Source: Nocardia sp.
Lineage (GTDB): Bacteria > Actinomycetota > Actinomycetes > Mycobacteriales > Mycobacteriaceae
Length of the DNA stretch: 14,521 nucleotides
Assembly: GCA_017354515.1 (NCBI GenBank)
Contig: JAFMQT010000059.1
Location: 1 to 14,521, forward strand
Direction: 5' to 3'
Made by a program: the position numbers and the translations under genes. Under the pieces are notes generated by a model. The model made no database searches. It worked only from the letters and a program-made list of their open reading frames with translations, and had not been told where the DNA came from. Shown one piece after another: positions 6,820 to 13,921 of this stretch; the stretch's first letter is position 1; every line of letters begins with the position of its first letter.

Positions 6820-7752
6820 ATGGGGAAGGCGCGTGAACGTACCGAACGGACGCGGCGCTGGTCGCGCCCGGGCCGCGTCTGCCCGCCCGCCGCTTCCGCA
6901 CCGGTCGTGCTGCCGCCGCGAACCGGCTCCGTCTCTGCTGAGCCTTCCGTCCCCGCTGAGCCTTTCGACCGCGGCAGGGTTCCGGACACCTTGCGCGACG
7001 CCGGTGAATTCGCCCTGAACGCGGTACGCAGATGGGCCGATCCGCGCGAACGGGAACTCCGCAGACGCCGAAGGAGCCGGCGGCGCAGTCTGCGATGGGG
7101 CGCCGCCTCCGGAGTCGGTGCTCTGGGGACGGCCGGGCTGGTGGTGATCTCGGCCCCGGCCTGGGCGGTGATCGTCGTCGGTGGCTCAGCGGCGGCCCTG
7201 GTCACCGGAGCTGCCGTCAGCACTCGTCGCTACCTGCTGCTGCGCCGAAATCCGTTGCCGCCCGCGGCCTTCGTCCCGCGTAAACTCCCGCCTGCCCGTT
7301 CCGCGGCGCGGGCCCCGATCACCCGGCTGGTGCGGGCGGAGCGGGCATTGCACACCCTGGGCATGCGGATCGCCGAGGGTGACCGGCTGCCCGCCGAGGA
7401 TCTCACCGACACCCTGACCACCGCCGGATCCGGCGCCTCGGCCCTGCACGCACTGGCCGGCGATATCGCGGCGATGGAGAAGGCCATCGACGCCGTGGCG
7501 GAACCCGATCGCGGACCGGGGTTGATATACCAACGCGATGTCATGCTGCGGCGCCTGGATTGGGGGGTGAGCGAATACGAACAGCTGGTCAGCGTGGCCG
7601 GTCAGCTGCTGGCCACCTCGATCGCGGCCGATTCCGCCGGGGCCGGGGCGCCGGTGGGCGAATTCGGGATGTCGATGCTCACCCTGCGCGAGGCCGCCGA
7701 CCGGTTGGACGGCTGGGCGCAGGCGCTGACCGAACTCGCCGATCAGCGCTGA
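6820..7752 (+). CDS. pspM: PspM-like integral membrane protein (Rv2743c family)
   Basis: Protein of 310 residues. An Arg-rich, probably disordered N-terminus (1-92) ends in a run of arginines (81-92). Two closely spaced hydrophobic segments (about 93-113 and 114-134) form a hairpin, followed by a basic stop and a helical cytoplasmic domain (about 155-310). In M. tuberculosis the equivalent protein binds PspA and helps set membrane stress signalling. The ATG at 6820 has GGAGG 7 bases before it; the GTGs at 6814 and 6817 are too close to that site. Family assignment rests on position after pspA, topology and general resemblance, and is less certain than that of pspA. Confidence 0.82.
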   Translation: MGKARERTERTRRWSRPGRVCPPAASAPVVLPPRTGSVSAEPSVPAEPFDRGRVPDTLRDAGEFALNAVRRWADPRERELRRRRRSRRRSLRWGAASGVGALGTAGLVVISAPAWAVIVVGGSAAALVTGAAVSTRRYLLLRRNPLPPAAFVPRKLPPARSAARAPITRLVRAERALHTLGMRIAEGDRLPAEDLTDTLTTAGSGASALHALAGDIAAMEKAIDAVAEPDRGPGLIYQRDVMLRRLDWGVSEYEQLVSVAGQLLATSIAADSAGAGAPVGEFGMSMLTLREAADRLDGWAQALTELADQR

Positions 7753-7881
7753 GGCGGCGGTAGGGGTTCACCCTGACCTTTCCCGGATATCGGTCGTGAC
7801 CTGGTGATTTTCCCTTCCCGTGCGGGCACTATGGGGGATGTCGGATCGCGCTGGCGGTTCGGGAAACTCGGGAGGAATGGC

Positions 7882-8055
7882 ATGTTCTGGAAAATTCTGG
7901 GAGTCGTCGCGCTGGTGTGGCTGGCGTTGATCGTCATCGGCGCGCTGGTCAAGGCGCTGTTCCCGATTCTGATGATCAGCGCGGTGATCTTCGGCCTGTA
8001 CCTGCTGTACAAGGCGATGAAGGGCTCGGACAAGTCGCCGGCGAGCAAACTGTAG
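7882..8055 (+). CDS. Small two-segment membrane protein, possible Psp accessory
   Basis: Protein of 57 residues, nearly all hydrophobic. Residues 5-26 (ILGVVALVWLALIVIGALVKAL) and 28-46 (PILMISAVIFGLYLLYKAM) form one long or two short membrane segments, followed by a short Lys/Ser-rich tail (KGSDKSPASKL). The start is fixed by GGAGGAA at 7871-7877, 6 bases before the ATG; the longer frame to 7804 lacks such a site. It lies 129 bases after pspM in the same direction, where M. tuberculosis has Rv2742c (PspN), which this does not resemble in size. The function is unknown; a membrane partner of PspA/PspM is an inference from position. Confidence 0.7.
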   Translation: MFWKILGVVALVWLALIVIGALVKALFPILMISAVIFGLYLLYKAMKGSDKSPASKL

Positions 8056-8154
8056 GAGCCACTCGCGGTCCGGCCGAAGTAGTCGCCGGACCATCCGAGC
8101 GGTCCGCCCGGCGCGATCGTGCGGCCGATGACCAGGTGTGGCAGGCTGAGCCGA

Positions 8155-9318
8155 ATGCGAGTGGCTGTCGTCGCGGGTCCGGATCCGGGGCATGCGTTTC
8201 CGGCGATCGCGTTATGTCTGCGTTTGATCGAGGCGGGCGATGAACCCGTCCTGTTCACCAGTCCGCGCTGGTTCGATGCCGCGCGTGACGCCGGAATCGC
8301 GGTGCGCCGCCTGAAGGGGCTGGCGCCGCGTCCCCAGGACGACGATGGCGACGCCGGTGCGCGCATCCATCAGCGCGCGGCGCACATCTCCACCGAAATC
8401 CTGCCGGATCTGAGCGCGATGCTGCCGGAGCTGGTCGTCTCCGATGTGCTGACCGCCGGCGGCGGTATGGCCGCCGAGCGACTGGGGGTGCCATGGGTGG
8501 AATTGTCCCCGCATCCGCTGTATCTGCCGTCGAAAGCCTTGCCGCCCATCGGAAGTGGACTGGAACCGGGGGAGGGGATCCGCGGCCGGGTGCGTGACGG
8601 GGTGCTGCGCGCACTGACCGCGCGGGCGGTTGCCCGGGGCGAGCGCCAGCGCGGTGCGGCCCGTGCGGATGTCGGTCTGCCCGTGCGGGATCCGGGTCCG
8701 GACGCGCGGCTGATCGCCACTCTCCCGGCGCTGGAGGTGCCGCGCCCGGACTGGCCGGATAATGCCCGTATCGTCGGCCCGCTGCTGTGGGAACCGACCG
8801 GCGAGCATCTGGCGCTGCCGCCCGGGGACGAGCCCCTGGTGATGGTGGCACCGTCCACCGCGCAGACCGGCGTCGGCGATCTCGCGGCCGGCGCACTGGA
8901 AGCGCTCGACGGCTGTGGTGTGCGGGTGGCGATCTCGATGCTCGACACCCCGCCCGCGAATCTGCCGCCTTGGGCCACAGCGGGTTTGGGGCGACAGGAC
9001 GAACTGCTGAGACACGCGGCGGTGGTGGTCGGCGGTGGCGGTCACGGCCTGCTGGCGAAAACCCTGCTCGCGGGGGTGCCGATCGTGACGGTTCCGGGCG
9101 GCGGAGATCAGTGGGAACTGGCCAATCGAGCGGTCCGTCAGGGAAGTTCACGACTGGTGCGGCCATTCAGTGCCGAAACCCTGCGCGCCGAGGTCCGGAC
9201 GGTGCTCGCGGAGCCCTCGTATCGCCGTGCCGCCGCCGCGGCCGCCGCGACCGCGAACGGACTCGACGATCCGGTGCAGGTCTGCCACCGGGTTCTCGAT
9301 CGCGCTCGGGCGAACTGA
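8155..9318 (+). CDS. GT-B glycosyltransferase, UGT/MGT-like (Rv2739c family)
   Basis: Protein of 387 residues, close to the Rv2739c length. The N-terminal strand and loop, MRVAVVAGPDPGHAFPAIAL, is the acceptor-domain start of UDP-glycosyltransferase-like GT-B enzymes. The C-terminal donor-binding motif (nt about 9022-9130) reads VVVGGGGHGLLAKTLLAGVP followed by GGGDQWELANRAV, matching the family's gly-rich, GVP and DQ..NA elements. Donor and acceptor are unknown; a cell-envelope or secondary-metabolite glycoside is possible. I chose the ATG at 8155 because the fold begins there. No good Shine-Dalgarno sequence is seen. The longer start at 8119 adds 12 unrelated residues. Confidence 0.85.
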   Translation: MRVAVVAGPDPGHAFPAIALCLRLIEAGDEPVLFTSPRWFDAARDAGIAVRRLKGLAPRPQDDDGDAGARIHQRAAHISTEILPDLSAMLPELVVSDVLTAGGGMAAERLGVPWVELSPHPLYLPSKALPPIGSGLEPGEGIRGRVRDGVLRALTARAVARGERQRGAARADVGLPVRDPGPDARLIATLPALEVPRPDWPDNARIVGPLLWEPTGEHLALPPGDEPLVMVAPSTAQTGVGDLAAGALEALDGCGVRVAISMLDTPPANLPPWATAGLGRQDELLRHAAVVVGGGGHGLLAKTLLAGVPIVTVPGGGDQWELANRAVRQGSSRLVRPFSAETLRAEVRTVLAEPSYRRAAAAAAATANGLDDPVQVCHRVLDRARAN

Positions 9319-9401
9319 ATCCGGGCGGCGATGTGGAACTCCGCGGCGGATGCCGAGAATTCCGGGCGGCTACGCCGAGCGAGCGGCAATCGGTGTGCCG
9401 G

Positions 9402-9407
9402 TACCCT
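9402..9407 (+). promoter_or_regulatory. -10 element for leaderless DUF3046 gene
   Basis: TACCCT (TANNNT) is followed by 7 bases and then the GTG start at 9415, so the transcript would begin at or next to the start codon. No Shine-Dalgarno sequence is present upstream. Confidence 0.5.
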
Positions 9408-9414
9408 CGGCACG

Positions 9415-9609
9415 GTGCGATTGACTGAATTCCAGGAACTCCTGCACACCGAATTCGGCGTCGCCCGGGGTGACCAGCTGCTGGCCGACCATGTGTTGCC
9501 GGCGGTGGGCGGGCGGACCGGTGCGCAGGCGATCGAGGAGGGAATCGATCCCCGGGAGATCTGGCGCGCCCTGTGCGCCGACTTCGACGTTCCCCGAAAC
9601 CGGTGGTAG
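9415..9609 (+). CDS. DUF3046 family protein (Rv2738c homologue)
   Basis: Protein of 64 residues, the usual size for this actinobacterial family of unknown function found next to recA. The sequence runs MRLTEFQELLHTEFGVARGD, then a DHVLPAVGGRTGAQAIEEGIDPREIWRALC segment, and ends DFDVPRNRW; the RTGAQAIEEGIDPREIWRALC and VP..RW parts are the conserved core. The start is a GTG at 9415, immediately before the conserved RLTEF; the longer in-frame extension to 9331 has no family similarity. It lies 210 bases before recA in the same direction, but recA has its own promoters. Confidence 0.88.
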   Translation: MRLTEFQELLHTEFGVARGDQLLADHVLPAVGGRTGAQAIEEGIDPREIWRALCADFDVPRNRW

Positions 9610-9714
9610 ACAGTCCTTTTCGGGTGCGGTCCGCGAGTCTGTGTCGGCGCGGGCACGGGAAAGGGGTGCGGTTGCCGAACCCGTCGTGCGTGTCGCCGGG
9701 TGTGTCGCCCCACC

Positions 9715-9730
9715 TCGAACATCTGTTCGG
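9715..9730 (+). promoter_or_regulatory. LexA (SOS) box of recA
   Basis: TCGAAC-ATCT-GTTCGG contains the actinobacterial LexA core GAAC-N4-GTTC (9717-9728) with near-perfect flanks. It is followed at once by a -10-like TAAGCT (9732-9737), so LexA bound here would cover the promoter. It lies about 90 bases before the recA start, as expected for DNA-damage control of recA and recX. Confidence 0.88.
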
Positions 9731-9749
9731 CTAAGCTGGCCGTCAGAAC

Positions 9750-9772
9750 GTGTCGGTGCCGCCCTCTACGGT
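9750..9772 (+). promoter_or_regulatory. LexA-independent damage promoter (RecA-NDp / PafBC type)
   Basis: GTGTCGGTG-N8-TACGGT matches the mycobacterial RecA-NDp consensus (tTGTCRgtg-N8-TAnnnT) at every specified position except the weakly conserved first base. In mycobacteria this promoter class is driven by the PafBC activator. It lies downstream of the LexA-box promoter, giving recA two damage-inducible promoters. Confidence 0.75.
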
Positions 9773-9819
9773 GGGCGCCAACCAACATATGAGACTCACC
9801 CGTCAGAAGGGGATAGACG

Positions 9820-11955
9820 ATGGCACCACAGGCCTACGACCGCGACAAGGCGCTCGAGCTGGCACTCGCGCAGGTGGAGAAGAGCTTCGGCAAGGGCGCG
9901 GTCATGCGTCTGGGCGAGGAGGCGAGCCAGCCCGTCTCGGTGATCTCCACCGGGTCCATCGCGCTGGATGTGGCATTGGGTATCGGTGGTTATCCACGCG
10001 GCCGCGTCGTGGAGATCTACGGTCCGGAGTCTTCCGGTAAGACCACGGTCGCCCTGCACGCCATAGCCAACGCTCAGGCCAACGGCGGTGTCGCGGCCTT
10101 CATCGACGCCGAACACGCACTCGATCCCGAGTACGCTCGCAAACTCGGTGTCGATACCGACGCCCTGCTGGTCTCCCAGCCCGACACCGGTGAGCAGGCG
10201 TTGGAGATCGCCGACATGCTGGTGCGCTCCGGCGCCCTGGACATCATCGTCATCGACTCGGTGGCCGCTCTGGTTCCGCGTGCGGAGATCGAGGGGGAGA
10301 TGGGCGACAGTCACGTCGGTCTGCAGGCCCGTCTCATGAGCCAGGCGCTGCGCAAGATGACCAGCGCCCTCAACAACTCCGGCACCACCGCCATCTTCAT
10401 CAACCAGCTCCGCGAGAAGATCGGTGTCATGTTCGGGTGCTTCAACTACAGCACTCGGGTTCAACTCGCCGATGGAACAACGGAAAAGATCGGCAAGATC
10501 GTCAACCAGAAGATGGATGTCGAGGTCCTCTCCTACGATCCTGCCGCCGACCGGATCGTGCCACGGCGCATCGTCAATTGGTTCGACAACGGACCGACTG
10601 AGCGCTTCCTTCAGTTCACTGTCGAAAAGTCCTCAGGCAACGGCCGCTCGCAATTCGCGGCCACTCCGAACCATCTCATTCGCACTCCAGGAGGATGGAC
10701 CGAGGCGGGGGAGATCATCGCCGGCGATCGAGTCATGGCGTCCGAGGAGCATCGGCTGAGTTCGCAACAGTTCCAAGTCATATTGGGCGCACTCATGGGC
10801 GATGGAAACCTCTCACCCAACCGACACGACCGCAATGGCGTTCGGTTCAGAATGGGACATGGCGCGAAGCAGCACGACTACCTTGACTGGAAAGCGTCGC
10901 TGCTGGGCAATATTGAGTACTCGTCTCGGGTTGACGATAAGGGCGCAAAATTCATCGACTTCACCCCCTTGCCGGAGCTCGGAGAATTGCAGCGCGCAGT
11001 GTATCTCGGCGATGGGAAAAAGTTCTTGTCCGAGGAATACATCAAGGCGTTGACTCCGTTGTCTCTCGCGATCTGGTACATGGATGACGGCTCATTCACC
11101 ATGCGCTCCAAGGGATTGCAGGACAGGACCGCAGGTGGCAGCGGGCGGATAGAGATCTGCGTAGAGGCAATCAGCGAGGGGTCCCGAGTCCGGTTGCGTG
11201 ACTATCTGCGCGATGTCTATCAGCTGGATGTGCGACTGCGTTCTGCTGGAGCTGACCAGGTAGCGGTGCTGGTTTTCTCAACCGAGGCCACTGCTCGTTT
11301 CCAGGAGTTGATCGCTCCGTATATGGCGCCGTCTATGGGGTACAAAATGCTGCCGCGTTTGCAAGGGCGTGGCACTGTTGTTCCCGAGTTCGCCGAACCC
11401 GAGCAAAAGCTGGTTCCGGCTCGTGTCCTCGACGTTCATATCAAACCTCCGACCCGGTCGATGCACAGGTTCGATATCGAGGTCGAAGGTAACCACAACT
11501 ATTTTGTCGATGGTGTGATGGTCCACAACTCACCGGAAACCACTACTGGCGGTAAGGCATTGAAGTTCTACGCCTCGGTGCGTCTGGACGTTCGTCGTAT
11601 CGAGACGCTGAAGGACGGCAGCGACGCGGTAGGTAACCGCACCCGGGTGAAGGTCGTCAAGAACAAGGTTTCGCCGCCGTTCAAGCAGGCCGAATTCGAT
11701 ATCCTCTACGGCAACGGCATCTCCAAGGAGGGCTCGATCATCGATATGGGTGTCGAGCACGGCTTCATCCGTAAGTCCGGTTCCTGGTACACCTACGAGG
11801 GCGACCAGCTGGGCCAGGGTAAGGAGAACGCCCGCAAATTCCTGCTGGAGAACAACGACGTCCGCGATGAGATCGAGAAGAAGATCAAGGAGAAGCTCGG
11901 TATCGGTGCCGACGTCACCGCGGAGGCGGGCGCCGAGGCGCCTGTCGACTTCTGA
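9820..11955 (+). CDS. recA: Recombinase RecA precursor with intein
   Basis: Precursor of 711 residues that splices to a normal 347-residue RecA, the ATP-dependent strand-exchange protein and LexA co-protease. N-extein residues 1-206 carry Walker A GPESSGKT (68-75) and the Walker B region LDIIVIDSVAALVPRAEIEG. The chain is then interrupted by an intein (207-570) and resumes at Ser571 with SPETTTGGKALKFYASVRLD. The insertion lies between Gly and Ser of GVMFG/SPETT, inside the L2 DNA-binding loop, so the unspliced precursor should not bind DNA normally. The total length and insertion site match the M. leprae RecA arrangement rather than the M. tuberculosis one. AAGGGG lies 7 bases before the ATG. 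recX follows 3 bases after the stop. Confidence 0.97.
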   Translation: MAPQAYDRDKALELALAQVEKSFGKGAVMRLGEEASQPVSVISTGSIALDVALGIGGYPRGRVVEIYGPESSGKTTVALHAIANAQANGGVAAFIDAEHALDPEYARKLGVDTDALLVSQPDTGEQALEIADMLVRSGALDIIVIDSVAALVPRAEIEGEMGDSHVGLQARLMSQALRKMTSALNNSGTTAIFINQLREKIGVMFGCFNYSTRVQLADGTTEKIGKIVNQKMDVEVLSYDPAADRIVPRRIVNWFDNGPTERFLQFTVEKSSGNGRSQFAATPNHLIRTPGGWTEAGEIIAGDRVMASEEHRLSSQQFQVILGALMGDGNLSPNRHDRNGVRFRMGHGAKQHDYLDWKASLLGNIEYSSRVDDKGAKFIDFTPLPELGELQRAVYLGDGKKFLSEEYIKALTPLSLAIWYMDDGSFTMRSKGLQDRTAGGSGRIEICVEAISEGSRVRLRDYLRDVYQLDVRLRSAGADQVAVLVFSTEATARFQELIAPYMAPSMGYKMLPRLQGRGTVVPEFAEPEQKLVPARVLDVHIKPPTRSMHRFDIEVEGNHNYFVDGVMVHNSPETTTGGKALKFYASVRLDVRRIETLKDGSDAVGNRTRVKVVKNKVSPPFKQAEFDILYGNGISKEGSIIDMGVEHGFIRKSGSWYTYEGDQLGQGKENARKFLLENNDVRDEIEKKIKEKLGIGADVTAEAGAEAPVDF
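10438..11529 (+). mobile_element. RecA intein with LAGLIDADG homing endonuclease
   Basis: In-frame protein-splicing element of 364 residues. Splicing blocks are all visible: Cys1 in CFNYSTRVQLADGT (block A), a TPNH motif (block B), MHRFDIEVEGNHNYFVDGV (block F) and terminal VHN before Ser+1 (block G). Two dodecapeptide endonuclease motifs are present, ILGALMGDGNL (10780-10812) and LAIWYMDDGSF (11065-11097), each with its acidic residue, so the homing nuclease looks intact. The DNA is visibly less GC-rich than flanking recA and uses codons such as ATA, AAA and TTG that neighbours avoid, consistent with horizontal arrival. The type and site resemble the M. leprae RecA intein (365 residues). Confidence 0.95.
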
Positions 11956-11958
11956 TCG

Positions 11959-12963
11959 ATGTCGGATCGGCGAGCGCCGGGCCCCGCACCCCTGCCGGAC
12001 TCCGGCGCATCCCGGCTCGACGCGGTTGAACGGTTACGACAGCAACTCGCGGAGGTCGAATCCCGTTCGCGCGCGGCCCCGGACGACCAGCCCGATACCG
12101 AATGGCCGAAACCTGTTCGGCGAGTACGGATTTCCACCCGGAGCGCCCGCGCGGGGGCGGATTCGGCGGCTGATCGGCGGGCGGGCGGGCGTGGGCGCGG
12201 CGCGGCGGCCGGGACCCGGTCCGATGCACGAGATTCCGACACCCCTCGTGCCGGAACCGAGGCTCAGGCTAAGGACATCTGCCTGCGTTTGCTGACCGAC
12301 CGGGCGCGCAGCCGTGCCGAACTCGCGGACAAGTTGGCGGCCAAGGGTTTCGCGCCCGAGATCGCCGATCGGGTGCTGAACCGTCTCGCCGAGGTCGGAC
12401 TGGTGGACGACGCGGCGTTCGCCGAGCAGTGGGTGCACTCTCGCCACACCTTCTCGGGAAGGGGTAAGAAGGCTCTCGCGCAGGAGTTGCGGCGTAAAGG
12501 TGTCGCCGACGACGATGCGCAGCCGGCGCTGGCCGCCATCACCCCTGACGACGAAAGCTCCAGAGCGGCCGAGCTTGTGCGCCGCAAACTCACCACCCTG
12601 CCGGTCGATATGCCCCGCGACAAACGGACCGCCCGGCTGGTCGGCATGCTCGCCCGGCGTGGGTATTCGCAATCCATCGCCTACCGGGTCGTCACGGCGG
12701 AACTGTCGCAGAGCCCCGATTCGGACCCCCCCGCCGCCACGGCCCCAGCATCCATCGACGCAGCATCCAACGACGCCGCACGAGCGGCCGAGCTGGTTCG
12801 CCGAAAAATCCGGACCATGCCGCGAAATTTGCCTCGGGACAAGATGATCAACCGGTTGGTCGGGATGCTCGCACGCCGCGGATGCGCTTCGTCGGTCGCC
12901 TATTCGGTCGTCCGAGCCGAACTGGAAGCCGCCGACGTGCCCGGCTCCGAGAACTCCGGCTGA
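11959..12963 (+). CDS. recX: RecX, extended, with duplicated C-terminal module
   Basis: Regulator that binds the RecA filament and inhibits its activities. At 334 residues it is about twice the usual mycobacterial length (174). The first about 100 residues are low-complexity and Arg/Ala/Gly/Asp-rich, probably disordered. Next come the RecX three-helix units: unit 1 from AKDICLRLLTDRARSRAELADKL, unit 2 from DDAAFAEQWVHSRHTFSGRGKKALAQELRRKGV, and unit 3 from RAAELVRRKLTTLP. A fourth unit (residues 275-322) copies unit 3 (202-249) with 33 of 48 residues identical, across a 25-residue Ala/Pro/Asp/Ser linker. It starts 3 bases after the recA stop, so it is co-transcribed and under SOS control. Confidence 0.92.
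   Translation: MSDRRAPGPAPLPDSGASRLDAVERLRQQLAEVESRSRAAPDDQPDTEWPKPVRRVRISTRSARAGADSAADRRAGGRGRGAAAGTRSDARDSDTPRAGTEAQAKDICLRLLTDRARSRAELADKLAAKGFAPEIADRVLNRLAEVGLVDDAAFAEQWVHSRHTFSGRGKKALAQELRRKGVADDDAQPALAAITPDDESSRAAELVRRKLTTLPVDMPRDKRTARLVGMLARRGYSQSIAYRVVTAELSQSPDSDPPAATAPASIDAASNDAARAAELVRRKIRTMPRNLPRDKMINRLVGMLARRGCASSVAYSVVRAELEAADVPGSENSG
12562..12924 (+). repeat. Intragenic duplication of RecX unit 3
   Basis: Two 144-bp copies, 12562-12705 and 12781-12924, are offset by 219 bp and encode the 48-residue units beginning RAAELVRRK and ending AEL. They are 33/48 identical by hand count, with RAAELVRRK, PRDK and RLVGMLARRG fully conserved. The spacing is a whole number of codons. Confidence 0.9.
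12747..12776 (+). repeat. 15-bp tandem repeat in RecX linker
   Basis: AGCATCCATCGACGC and AGCATCCAACGACGC are adjacent and differ at one base. They encode part of the Ala/Ser/Asp linker between the two duplicated RecX modules. Confidence 0.8.
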
Positions 12964-12978
12964 GGGGTGGACACCCGC

Positions 12979-13017
12979 CCCCGGCCGCCGCATGGGACGG
13001 TGGCCCGGCGGCCGGGG
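12979..13017. terminator. Bidirectional terminator between recX and gluB
   Basis: CCCCGGCCGCC (12979-12989) and GGCGGCCGGGG (13007-13017) form a perfect 11-bp stem with a 17-base loop, 15 bases past the recX stop and in the gap between convergent genes. It lacks a T-run, as is usual in high-GC actinobacteria. A weaker stem, CCGGT/ACCGG (13023-13044), lies beside it on the gluB side. Confidence 0.65.
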
Positions 13018-13087
13018 TGGTGCCGGTCAATAATCGAATACCGGTCGTCGCCGAACCAGAGTTGTATCCGGGGTGAACGCAACTCGC

Positions 13088-13921
13088 TCAGTAGCGATCC
13101 ACCTGCGGTGGAGCCGGGATGGGGAAGTTCGCGGTGCCGAAGTTCTGCTGGAGCGAGGCTCGCCAGGAGCCGTCGTTGATCATCGCCTCGATCGCGTCGT
13201 TGATCTTCTCACGAGATGTCGTGTCCCCCTTGCGGACAGCGATCCCGTAGTTCTCGGTCGTGAACGGCTGACCGACGATCTTCAACTGTCGCGGCGATTG
13301 TGCGACATATCCGGCGAGAATGATGTTGTCGGTGGTGACCGCGTCCACGATGCCCGATTTCAATGCCTCCACGCACAGTGAATAGTCGTCGTACTCCTGG
13401 AGCCGCACATCCCTGGCGAAATTCTTCTGAATGTTCTGCGCCGGCGTGGACCCCTTTACCGAACACAGTTTCTTGCCGCCCTGCAGCGACTCCGGGCCTA
13501 CGACGTTCGTGTTGTCGGCGCGCACCAGCAGGGACTGTCCCGCGACGAAATACGGACCGGCGAAATCGACCAACTGTTTGCGCTGATCGGTAATCGAGTA
13601 GGTGGCGACGACGAAATCGACCTGCCCGCTGTCGACCAGATTCTCGCGCTGCGCCGACGGCGCCTCCTTGAAGGTGATCCGATCCGGGCTCACCCCGAGT
13701 TTGCCGGACACATAGCGGGCCACGTCGATATCGAATCCCGAGAACGAACCGTCCCTGCCCCGCAGCCCCAGGCCCGGCTGGTCGAATTTGATGCCGATGG
13801 TCAGATGGCCCCCGGCCGCGTGCTGGGTCGCGGTGCGGGTGTCACCGCCGCCGCATCCGCTCGCTACGACCACCAAGACGAGGGCGCCGATGACCGGTCG
13901 CAGCGCTCCAATGATCCGCAT
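13088..13921 (-). CDS. gluB: Glutamate-binding ABC transporter lipoprotein (GluB-like)
   Basis: Protein of 277 residues, of a normal size for a family-3 (SBP_bac_3) amino-acid-binding protein. The signal peptide, MRIIGALRPVIGALVLVVVASGC, ends in a lipobox whose Cys23 would be lipidated, anchoring it outside the membrane. The mature part shows the family pattern: LTIGIKFDQPGLG, GFDIDVARYV, SAQRENLVDSGQVDFVVATYSIT, FAGPYFVAGQSLLV, and the C-terminal DAVTTDNIILAGY and ENYGIAVRKGD segments. It resembles corynebacterial GluB of the GluABCD glutamate importer. GAGGG lies 7 bases before the ATG. The ATPase and permease genes are missing: recX is on one side and miaB on the other. The glutamate specificity is inferred. 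Confidence 0.88.
   Translation of the reverse strand: MRIIGALRPVIGALVLVVVASGCGGGDTRTATQHAAGGHLTIGIKFDQPGLGLRGRDGSFSGFDIDVARYVSGKLGVSPDRITFKEAPSAQRENLVDSGQVDFVVATYSITDQRKQLVDFAGPYFVAGQSLLVRADNTNVVGPESLQGGKKLCSVKGSTPAQNIQKNFARDVRLQEYDDYSLCVEALKSGIVDAVTTDNIILAGYVAQSPRQLKIVGQPFTTENYGIAVRKGDTTSREKINDAIEAMINDGSWRASLQQNFGTANFPIPAPPQVDRY

Noticed and set aside
9610..9714. Possible small gene or RNA between the DUF3046 gene and the recA promoter
   Set aside because: No open frame with a start signal, no strong hairpin with terminator and no tRNA-like structure was seen.
12034..12993. Minus-strand open frame (319 codons) opposite recX
   Set aside because: It is antisense to recX, which is supported by its motifs and its position after recA.
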